From CAZXDL01 sp964639505 (GTDB lineage Bacteria; Patescibacteriota; Saccharimonadia; Saccharimonadales; UBA4665), in the NCBI GenBank assembly GCA_964639505.1, contig CAZXDL010000009.1:1-30445 (forward strand): DNA of 30,445 bases, read 5' to 3'. Made by a program: the position numbers and the translations under genes. The notes under the pieces are model-generated. The model did not search any database. It saw only the letters and a program-made list of their open reading frames with translations, and was not told the DNA's origin. Positions 21,512 to 27,093 of the stretch are shown here, piece by piece (position 1 is the first letter of the stretch; each line of letters starts with the position of its first letter).

Positions 21512-22210
21512 ATGTGGCAGGAAACCAAACACGGGCTGTATAAGCAGTTCAACTTCGAAAATTTTAAGGAAGCCTGGGCTTTTATGCAGTCCGTGGCTGA
21601 TCTTGCCGAGGAATTTCAGCATCATCCACGCTGGGAAAACGAATGGAGCGTAGTGCAGATCTGGCTGATAACTCACGAAGGCGATAACGCCATAACCGAC
21701 CGCGACCGCGAAATGGCTGATGCTATCGACGCTCTATATAAAACCGACAATGTCGAAAAAGATGCTGACCAAAACATCCATCCTCAAGAGGTTAAAATCT
21801 TTGCCGATGGTGGTTCGCGCGGTAATCCAGGGCCAAGCGCCAGCGGGTTCGTGGTGCTCGACATGGAAGATAATATATTGGTCGACAAGGGCGTATATCT
21901 CGGTGTTACCACCAATAATCAAGCTGAATACACAGCGCTCAAACTGGCTCTCGAGGAGTGTCGCAAGATGAATGTCCAAGTAGTACATGTCTATCTGGAT
22001 AGTTTGCTAGTCGTAAATCAGATGCTCGGTATTTTTAAGGTGAAAAACCGCGATTTGTGGCCGATTCACGATGCGATAAAGAAACTAGTGGGTCAGTTTA
22101 AAGAAGTCAGCTTCAAGCATGTGCCGCGCGAATTCAACAAACAGGCCGACGCAGCGGTCAACCGCGCCCTAGACGAACACCTGGATCTAGACAAAACCCA
22201 ACAGGGGTGA
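21512..22210 (+). CDS. Fusion of a pterin dehydratase-like domain with ribonuclease HI
   Basis: The N-terminal 80 residues match the pattern of pterin-4a-carbinolamine dehydratase: FENFKEAWAFMQSVADLAEEFQHHP, with the HHP motif, then WLITHEGDNAITDRD. After a linker, an RNase HI domain follows with all acidic residues visible: FADGGSRGNPGP (Asp near 98), NNQAEYTAL (Glu near 138), VYLDSLLVV (Asp near 161) and FNKQADAAVN (Asp near 211). RNase HI cuts RNA in RNA-DNA hybrids; the dehydratase-like part may have become a binding domain. The ATG at 21512 is 7 bases past TGCTAAGAT; a frame start at 21491 precedes that box. It ends just before rnpB. Confidence 0.85.
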   Translation: MWQETKHGLYKQFNFENFKEAWAFMQSVADLAEEFQHHPRWENEWSVVQIWLITHEGDNAITDRDREMADAIDALYKTDNVEKDADQNIHPQEVKIFADGGSRGNPGPSASGFVVLDMEDNILVDKGVYLGVTTNNQAEYTALKLALEECRKMNVQVVHVYLDSLLVVNQMLGIFKVKNRDLWPIHDAIKKLVGQFKEVSFKHVPREFNKQADAAVNRALDEHLDLDKTQQG

Positions 22211-22216
22211 TATAGT
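22188..22216 (+). promoter_or_regulatory. Promoter of rnpB
   Basis: TAGACA at 22188-22193, a 17-bp spacer and TATAGT at 22211-22216. It lies inside the end of the RNase HI fusion gene, so rnpB is transcribed independently. Confidence 0.75.
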
Positions 22217-22221
22217 CATAA

Positions 22222-22586
22222 GCGGCCAGATTATTGGCTGATCGCCTTTGCTTTCTTCGGGAAGTGGAGGAGGAAAGTCCGGGCAGCAAAGGGAATGGCA
22301 GTCGCTAACGGCGACCGGGGGCGACCCTAGGGAAAGTGCCACAGAAACGATACCGCCGATTTATCGGTAAGGGTGAAACGCGCGGGGTAAGAGCCCGTTA
22401 GTTCTCAGCGGTGACGCTAAGAAGAGGTAAACCCTGCCTGCTGCAAGGAGATGGACCCTTTAGGCCTAAAGCCTGAAGTATCCCGCTAAGGACCCATCAC
22501 AAAAACCGCTCGAGCTCGTCAGCAATGGCGTGCCTAGATAGATGATCAGTCTCGACAAAACCCGGCTTACAGATAATCTGGCCACT
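22222..22586 (+). ncRNA. rnpB: RNase P RNA (bacterial type A)
   Basis: The catalytic RNA of RNase P removes 5' leaders from tRNA precursors. Conserved blocks appear in order: GAGGAAAGTCCGGGC near the 5' end, ACAGAAACGATACCGCC, GGTAAGGGTGAAACGCG with GTAAGAGCCC, AAACCCTGCCTGCTGCAAGG, and the 3' set AGATAGATGATC and ACAAAACCCGGCTTACAG. The ends pair as helix P1 (GCGGCCAGATTAT with ATAATCTGGCCAC). A strong terminator follows at once. Confidence 0.97.
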
Positions 22587-22587
22587 T

Positions 22588-22612
22588 AAAAAGCCCTCAA
22601 CGAGGGCTTTTT
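22588..22612. terminator. Bidirectional terminator between rnpB and rplT
   Basis: AAAAAGCCCTC (22588-22598) and GAGGGCTTTTT (22602-22612) form a perfect 11-bp stem with loop AAC. It can end both rnpB and the infC-rpmI-rplT transcript. Confidence 0.95.
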
Positions 22613-22632
22613 AAATTAAGCTAGTCTACTTT

Positions 22633-22977
22633 CTATTTTTTGGCGGATTTGACGACGGCAGTGAATGCGGCTGGTTCGTTGACGGCTAATTCAGCTAAGA
22701 CTTTGCGGTCAAGCGTGACATTGGCTTTTTTAAGGCCGGCTATCAGTTTGCTGTAGGTTGTGCCGTTTTGGCGGGCACCAGCGTTGATGCGGGCATTCCA
22801 AAGCTCGCGGAAGGTACGCTTGCGGTTTTTGCGGTCGCGGGTAGCATTTTGTAACGACTTGGTGACGGCTTGCTTGCCGCGCTTGATACTGACCCGGTTA
22901 GGGTGACTAAAGCCTTTAGTAGCCTTTCGGATTTTCTTGTGTTTGGCGTGAGAAGTTACGCCTCGTTTAACTCGCAT
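22633..22977 (-). CDS. rplT: 50S ribosomal protein bL20
   Basis: bL20 is needed early in large-subunit assembly. The 114 residues begin MRVKRGVTSHAKHKKIRKATKGF and contain RKNRKRTFRELWNARINAGAR and LIAGLKKANVTLDRKVLAELA, all standard. It is the last gene of the infC-rpmI-rplT operon, 3 bases after the rpmI stop. In other bacteria bL20 represses the operon by binding its mRNA; no clear copy of such a site is evident here. Confidence 0.97.
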   Translation of the reverse strand: MRVKRGVTSHAKHKKIRKATKGFSHPNRVSIKRGKQAVTKSLQNATRDRKNRKRTFRELWNARINAGARQNGTTYSKLIAGLKKANVTLDRKVLAELAVNEPAAFTAVVKSAKK

Positions 22978-22980
22978 GAA

Positions 22981-23175
22981 CTAGACTCCTAAATTCTTCT
23001 TGATATTCTTGGCCATTTTGCCGGATCGGGTGGTCAGGCCGCGCAGGCTGCGCTTGCGGCTGCCGGATTTCTTGCCCAAAAAGTGGTTTAAGTTGCTTGA
23101 GCCAACCCGAACTTTACCGTTCTTGCTGACTTTAACGCGGTCTTTTGTGCCGCTATGGGTTTTGAGTTTGGGCAT
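22981..23175 (-). CDS. rpmI: 50S ribosomal protein bL35
   Basis: This 64-residue basic ribosomal protein starts MPKLKTHSGTKDRVKVSKNGKV and contains NHFLGKKSGSRKRSLRG. It starts inside the 3' end of infC (23-base overlap in another frame), so its translation is probably coupled to infC. It is followed closely by rplT. Confidence 0.97.
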   Translation of the reverse strand: MPKLKTHSGTKDRVKVSKNGKVRVGSSNLNHFLGKKSGSRKRSLRGLTTRSGKMAKNIKKNLGV

Positions 23176-23728
23176 CCGTTTCTCCTTCTGTGTCCTTTGC
23201 CTGGTAGGCGACTGTGCCTTTGCCGCTGCTTCTTACGACGAAACTTAATTGTTTGCCAGCCAGTTGAGGCTGTTGGTCGACTACTATTGTATCACCGAAA
23301 TCTTCGATTACCTTTTGGGCGATCTTGAAGCCGATTTCTTTGTGAGCCTGTTCGCGACCTCTATAAAATAACGTTATCTTGACCTTATGGCCGGTCTCGA
23401 GAAATTTCGCGACCTTGTTCATCTTGATCTGGAGATCATGTGCGCCAATCTTGAGTCCAAACCGCATCTGCTTCATATCAAGCGTCTTGGTTGTCTTGCG
23501 GTTCTTTTGCTGCTGTTTGGTGCGCTGGTAGTTATACTTACCCCAATCGACGATTTTGCAAACTGGCGGATTGGCATCTGGTGAAATTTCTACCAGATCG
23601 AGCTCACGCTCTTGCGCAATGGCCAATGCCTCTTGCTTGCTTAAAATGCCGAGCTGTTTGCCGTCTTCATCGATGACACGCAGCTGAGATGCCCGAATTT
23701 GGTCATTCAGGCGGGTGTACTTTGCGAT
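23153..23728 (-). CDS. infC: Translation initiation factor IF-3 with an apparent ATC start
   Basis: IF-3 binds the 30S subunit and rejects non-standard start codons. The 191-residue protein has RLNDQIRASQLRVIDEDG, ALAIAQERELDLVEISPDANPPVCKI and the C-terminal KVKITLFYRGREQAH domain. The first ATG (23626) lies inside the conserved N-terminal domain, so the true start is upstream. Reading back, no ATG, GTG or TTG is in frame before the transcription start; an ATC at 23726-23728 follows GGGAG (23738-23742) by 9 bases. E. coli infC similarly starts at ATT and is autoregulated by this codon, so the same control is likely here. Confidence 0.95.
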   Translation of the reverse strand: MAKYTRLNDQIRASQLRVIDEDGKQLGILSKQEALAIAQERELDLVEISPDANPPVCKIVDWGKYNYQRTKQQQKNRKTTKTLDMKQMRFGLKIGAHDLQIKMNKVAKFLETGHKVKITLFYRGREQAHKEIGFKIAQKVIEDFGDTIVVDQQPQLAGKQLSFVVRSSGKGTVAYQAKDTEGETDAQTQNP

Positions 23729-23766
23729 AACTAAATTCTCCCTAGTCTTGATATTAACGTGCCAGA

Positions 23767-23795
23767 ATTGTAACAGGTAAGGCCTCAGAGGTCAA
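23767..23795 (-). promoter_or_regulatory. Promoter of the infC-rpmI-rplT operon
   Basis: On the minus strand TTGACC (23790-23795), a 17-bp spacer and TACAAT (23767-23772). The leader is only about 30 bases, which limits where infC can start. Confidence 0.85.
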
Positions 23796-23804
23796 ACGTT
23801 AATG

Positions 23805-24005
23805 TTAATCTCCCTGATCAAGCAGTTTTTGCCAGTCAATTTCCTCCGGCTTGTTTGCCTCGCTTTCTGCCAATTCTCGATTTAATTTCTCAGCCACCGC
23901 CTCACGAATAAACGCCGAGCGCGTAATGTATTTGTTTTTTGCAGCGACAGTCATTTTTTGAATCAGTTCGGCCGAAAATTTTATATTGAGGGCTTGGCTA
24001 CGCAT
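23805..24005 (-). CDS. Ribbon-helix-helix DNA-binding protein
   Basis: This 66-residue protein has the RHH layout: a short beta strand (ALNIKFS), helix 1 (AELIQKMTVAAKN), a turn and helix 2 (RSAFIREAVAEKLNREL). A polar tail EEIDWQKLLDQGD recalls the toxin-binding tails of some antitoxins. No toxin gene lies next to it; the neighbours are infC and comM. The start at 24005 is preferred because the RHH strand follows directly and GGGGGG sits 9 bases upstream; the frame is open to 24044. An inverted repeat covering the start codon suggests autorepression. Confidence 0.8.
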   Translation of the reverse strand: MRSQALNIKFSAELIQKMTVAAKNKYITRSAFIREAVAEKLNRELAESEANKPEEIDWQKLLDQGD

Positions 24006-24042
24006 ACACGATGACCCCCCATTGGGGATGCGTTGTGTATGC
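24002..24042. promoter_or_regulatory. Inverted-repeat operator over the RHH gene start
   Basis: GCATACAC (24002-24009) and GTGTATGC (24035-24042) are perfect inverted arms, with CCCC-ATT-GGGG (24017-24027) between them. The left arm contains the start codon, as expected for an autorepressor site. Confidence 0.6.
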
Positions 24043-24101
24043 ACTGGCTGAGAGGTAAGTAAAAAAGTTCGTTTGAAATAGGGATGAGACTTGGTTGCTT
24101 T

Positions 24102-25631
24102 TCATTTTGATGCCGTGGGGAGACTCTTGTAGGCGAGGGCTTCAGCGATATGCGAAGGGCTGATTTGTGGCAGGTTTGATAAGTCGGCGATGGTCTGGGC
24201 GACTTTGATGGCGCGCATATAGCCTCGAGCTGACATTAAGGTATGTCTGGCAGCTAGATTTAAGGTGTTAATGGCAGCTGGTTTAAGACAGACTAGACTT
24301 TTGATATCTTGGTTTGTCATATCGGCATTCAATTTGCTGGGTGAATTAAAACGTTGGCGCTGGATTGCTCGAGCGCGTGCTATTTTGCGACGGATTTTAT
24401 TATCTAGGGCAGAGTTAGCAGTTTGGGTTAACAGATGACTGTGTGTGATCTCGCTGACGTTACACTGCAGGTCGATCCGATCGAGAATTGGACCAGACAA
24501 GCGATTTTGGTAGGCTTTGAGCTCACGATTGAGACATTGGCAGGTCTTGTCGCTGCCGAAGTGTCCGCACGGACAGGGGTTGGCGGTGGCGACTAATACG
24601 AAATTAGCCGGAAATTCGACGTTGTCGCGGGCTCGGGCGAGATTGATTATCCTGTCTTCGAGCGGCTGACGCAGGGCTTCAAGCGTCTCTCGGGGAAATT
24701 CGGGCAATTCGTCGAGAAAGAGCACGCCTCTGTGTGCTAGGCTAATCTCGCCTGGCCTTATCTTTGAGCCACCGCCAACCACGGCCACATGACTGGCGCT
24801 GTGATGGGGTGATCGAAATGGCCGGTTGGTTACGATGCGCTCGTAATCATGGCTAGCTAAGCTGTGTAAATGAGTGACTTCGAGCGTTTCCTCTCTGTTA
24901 AGCGGCGGTAGTATCGAAGACAAAGCCTTAGCCAGCATGCTTTTGCCTGTGCCGGGTGGGCCGCTAAAAAAGACGTTGTGACCACCTGCCGCTGCGATCT
25001 CTAAAGCGCGCTTGGCTTGATGTTGCCCTACGATTTCACTTAACTGCACACCTGTTGGCCGATGTTTGGAAGCCGATGGGTCAAACAGCCCGTCGCCAGT
25101 ATTAACTTGAGCAATTGGCAGGCCTAGACAGAGGTGGCCGTGAAGCTGACTGAGGCTATCAATGGGCACCAGTGTAACCGATGGTATCAACTGAGCCTGT
25201 TTTAAATTGCTTGCTGGTATATAAAATACCTTTATACCTTTAGATCGGCCTGCCAACACCTTGCCGATTATTCCACGGACAGCACGCACGCTACCGTCGA
25301 GGCCGAGTTCACCGATAAAAGCCTGCTTAACACCTATGGACTTAGTCACTTGATCGCTGGCAGCCAGTATCGCGACAGCTATGGCTAAATCAAAGCCGCT
25401 GTCTGCCTTAGGAACATCGGCCGGAGCGAGGTTAATAGTGATTCTTTTACGAGGTAGCATTATATGGCTAGTTGCAAAACTACCCCTGATGCGCTCTCTT
25501 GATTCATCGACAGCCTTATTTGCGAAGCCGACAATTACGATATTTGGCAGATTATTTGATAAATGACACTCAATATCGACAATAATCCCGCGTGATCCGG
25601 TTGAAATTATGCTCTGAATGCGGATACTCAT
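24102..25631 (-). CDS. comM: ComM/YifB family AAA+ ATPase (Mg chelatase-like)
   Basis: ComM is a hexameric branch-migration helicase that promotes integration of incoming DNA during natural transformation. The protein is 509 residues from the ATG at 25631. It has the N-terminal ChlI-type domain (residues 1-180), Walker A GPPGTGKS near 224-231, GVLFLDELPEF (Walker B) near 302-312, the cysteine cluster CPCG...CQC near 355-370 and the Mg-chelatase C-terminal domain ending in SARGYMRAIKVAQTIADL. An upstream ATG at 25646 is possible; 25631 is favoured by GGAG 9 bases before it. Its presence fits uptake of DNA, common in Saccharibacteria. Confidence 0.94.
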   Translation of the reverse strand: MSIRIQSIISTGSRGIIVDIECHLSNNLPNIVIVGFANKAVDESRERIRGSFATSHIMLPRKRITINLAPADVPKADSGFDLAIAVAILAASDQVTKSIGVKQAFIGELGLDGSVRAVRGIIGKVLAGRSKGIKVFYIPASNLKQAQLIPSVTLVPIDSLSQLHGHLCLGLPIAQVNTGDGLFDPSASKHRPTGVQLSEIVGQHQAKRALEIAAAGGHNVFFSGPPGTGKSMLAKALSSILPPLNREETLEVTHLHSLASHDYERIVTNRPFRSPHHSASHVAVVGGGSKIRPGEISLAHRGVLFLDELPEFPRETLEALRQPLEDRIINLARARDNVEFPANFVLVATANPCPCGHFGSDKTCQCLNRELKAYQNRLSGPILDRIDLQCNVSEITHSHLLTQTANSALDNKIRRKIARARAIQRQRFNSPSKLNADMTNQDIKSLVCLKPAAINTLNLAARHTLMSARGYMRAIKVAQTIADLSNLPQISPSHIAEALAYKSLPTASK

Positions 25632-25678
25632 TGGGCCAAACTCCATTACTGCCCACGCCTGCTATTCGCAGGCAAAAG

Positions 25679-25714
25679 TAAAACACCTTGTCCCAGGAAA
25701 GACAAGGTGTTTTA
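25679..25714. terminator. Terminator with perfect 14-bp stem
   Basis: TAAAACACCTTGTC (25679-25692) pairs perfectly with GACAAGGTGTTTTA (25701-25714) around an 8-base loop. It lies 4 bases after the stop of the minus-strand 40-residue gene and separates it from comM. Confidence 0.9.
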
Positions 25715-25718
25715 ACGT

Positions 25719-25841
25719 TTATTTAATGTTTTTGTTTGACGATTTGGTTTTTAAGTTTGGGTTTTTTCTTGGTGGGACAACGACTTGCGAGAAATCGTCG
25801 TCCCAGATGTCTTTTTGTTTTTGAGCACTTAATTTGTTCAA
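25719..25841 (-). CDS. Small protein (40 aa) with TTG start
   Basis: The peptide begins MNKLSAQKQKDIWDDDF and continues to a basic, asparagine-rich tail (KTKSSNKNIK), with an acidic WDDDF patch and VVVPPR in the middle. It was not recognised. Support comes from context: a promoter with TTGACG, 17 bp and TAAGAT (25853-25881), a TAG stop in frame two codons before the TTG, no other start available, and a perfect 14-bp terminator right after the stop. The mRNA would begin about 5 bases before TTG, so it is close to leaderless. A frame of this size could still be chance within a small RNA. Confidence 0.55.
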   Translation of the reverse strand: MNKLSAQKQKDIWDDDFSQVVVPPRKNPNLKTKSSNKNIK

Positions 25842-25852
25842 GCGCTATACGT

Positions 25853-25881
25853 ATCTTATAGAATAGGTTTATAGACGTCAA
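25853..25881 (-). promoter_or_regulatory. Promoter of the 40-residue gene
   Basis: On the minus strand TTGACG (25876-25881), a 17-bp spacer and TAAGAT (25853-25858). The -35 region sits just inside an inverted repeat (25865-25912). Confidence 0.65.
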
Positions 25882-25912
25882 TAACAATTATGGTTAATTT
25901 ATTTATAAACCT
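25865..25912. repeat. AT-rich inverted repeat with an adjacent DnaA-box-like sequence
   Basis: AGGTTTATA (25865-25873) and TATAAACCT (25904-25912) are perfect inverted arms 30 bp apart. TGTGCATAA, one base from the classical DnaA box on the opposite strand, begins at the end of the right arm (25912-25920). It may be a repressor site for the minus-strand promoter it overlaps. Confidence 0.4.
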
Positions 25913-25975
25913 GTGCATAACTTTTTCAGGCCAGCTGCCTGAGTCATTTTGTGAGTCTGCAAATGCATAAGCGGA

Positions 25976-26004
25976 TTGACAAAATCAGTCATCCGTGCTA
26001 AGTT
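25976..26004 (+). promoter_or_regulatory. Promoter of an unassigned structured RNA
   Basis: TTGACA at 25976-25981, a 17-bp spacer and TAAGTT at 25999-26004. No coding start follows at a usable distance, so it appears to drive a non-coding transcript starting near 26011. Confidence 0.7.
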
Positions 26005-26010
26005 TAGTAG

Positions 26011-26235
26011 TGTAAGTCACCAAAACAAAAACGTTCGTACAATTCAAAAAAACTAACGAAGCCCTCGTGGGGGCGGGCGACCTACAAAAGCTCGGCTAAA
26101 TACCAAGCAACGGAGTTTTCCGTACGACGCTCTGTGTAGCCCTCAAAGCTACCTGAGCGGTCAGTCTCGGTACCACCGCAAGGTGTCTACCATTTCGCCG
26201 TTGGGCGGCAAGCGCTTCAATAGTCTATTTATATA
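26011..26235 (+). ncRNA. Candidate structured non-coding RNA
   Basis: After the promoter at 25976 there is no convincing frame, but several hairpins occur in series: GCCC/GGGC (26061-26074); ACGGA/TCCGT (26110-26123); a long one at 26126-26162 (GACGCTC and GTAGC pairing with GCTAC and GAGC-GTC); GGTA-CACC-GCAA-GGTG-TACC (26169-26191) with a GNRA tetraloop, which marks the plus strand as the RNA; and GCCG/CGGC (26197-26209). It lacks tRNA-like ends, so it is not tmRNA, and lacks the SRP RNA core. It may be a free RNA or the leader of the next gene. The 3' end is a guess. Confidence 0.5.
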
Positions 26236-26263
26236 AGCGGATTTGTCGCCCCGGCACCTTATC

Positions 26264-26623
26264 ATGTTCAAACTACTCAAATATAAGCACCTGCAACGCT
26301 TAATCGGTCTTATAATGCTGGACATATTATTGTTTGGCAGCATCAATGCTGCAAATGCGGCCTCATACATGATTATTGTCGGCTTTATATTGTTAGCTTT
26401 AACGATTTACCATATTTTGTATTGTCTACTGGCTCTGAGCCGGTTTTATGGATTAAAAATTAAGCACAAGCACCAATTGGCGCTATATATAACCTTAGTT
26501 TTAGGAATTTTAATCGCCTTGCAGTCGACTGGCGAGCTGGGATCACGTGATGTATGGGTGCTTCTACCTCTGGTAATTCTAGGATATTTTTATAGTACTT
26601 ATGCCCGAAGCTCTAGCCTGTAG
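26264..26623 (+). CDS. Hypothetical membrane protein (119 aa)
   Basis: Four hydrophobic segments are visible: residues 12-30 (RLIGLIMLDILLFGSI), 35-60, about 74-92 and 99-115, with a basic N-terminus and a cytoplasmic basic loop (GLKIKHKHQ). It was not recognised. A TTG in frame lies at 26243, but the ATG at 26264 gives a normal basic start and is preferred. No promoter at the leaderless distance is seen, so it may be read from the upstream structured-RNA promoter, or from TATATAA near 26230. The next gene has its own promoter, so this one is probably not part of the secretion operon. Confidence 0.65.
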   Translation: MFKLLKYKHLQRLIGLIMLDILLFGSINAANAASYMIIVGFILLALTIYHILYCLLALSRFYGLKIKHKHQLALYITLVLGILIALQSTGELGSRDVWVLLPLVILGYFYSTYARSSSL

Positions 26624-26640
26624 TTTCAAGCTGGAGGCTG

Positions 26641-26646
26641 TATAAT
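26641..26646 (+). promoter_or_regulatory. -10 box of the 26654-30057 operon (leaderless)
   Basis: Consensus TATAAT ends 7 bases before the ATG at 26654. The -35 region is not clear. Confidence 0.65.
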
Positions 26647-26653
26647 ACTTAGT

Positions 26654-27088
26654 ATGAATCCGTCTAGTAACGAGACCAATGAGATAAACTTACCATCCCC
26701 GATGGAGCGCGCGCCGGCCGGCAACAAAGGCGAGGCTGGTCAAGCTGTGGTACCCGAACAGGCTCGTCCGTCTGGGCCAGAACGAACTTCTAACCCCTTG
26801 GCGCCCAGAAGTAGTTCGGCTGTCAGCATTCCACTACCTCCTGTCCCGGCGATGCAGGCGACCCCAGCTCAGGCTCGGCCCGCCGCTCAAAGTCGCCCTT
26901 CTTCTGCCACTTCGTCGCTCAGAGCCAGCGATGACAGTGACTTAATCGAGAAGGAGTGGGTAAACAAAGCTAAGCAGATTGTTGAACGCACTAGAGACGA
27001 CCCGCACAAGCAAACCGAAGAGTTAACGCTTGTGAAGGTAGATTATATGAAAAAGCGTTACAACAAGACTATCAAACTTAATAAGTAG
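26654..27088 (+). CDS. Hypothetical protein linked to a type IV secretion ATPase
   Basis: This 144-residue protein has a long disordered N-terminal part rich in Pro, Ala and Ser (about 1-92) and a compact helical C-terminus (DLIEKEWVNKAKQIVERTRDDPHKQTEELTLVKVDYMKKRY). There is no signal or membrane segment. It lies 5 bases upstream of the large VirD4/TraG-type ATPase and shares its transcript, so it probably serves the same machine. Its C-terminal helix resembles small helical proteins next to the same ATPase in other CPR genomes as I recall them, which is unverified. Confidence 0.75.
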   Translation: MNPSSNETNEINLPSPMERAPAGNKGEAGQAVVPEQARPSGPERTSNPLAPRSSSAVSIPLPPVPAMQATPAQARPAAQSRPSSATSSLRASDDSDLIEKEWVNKAKQIVERTRDDPHKQTEELTLVKVDYMKKRYNKTIKLNK

Positions 27089-27093
27089 GGCAG

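Noticed and set aside
25842..26040. Origin of replication
   Set aside because: Only one DnaA-box-like sequence and no dnaA, dnaN or rpmH nearby.
26000..26263. tmRNA
   Set aside because: No tRNA-like 5' or 3' ends, no TTCGA T-loop and no tag ending in ALAA-type residues before the structured part; the promoter also leaves no room for the 5' half.
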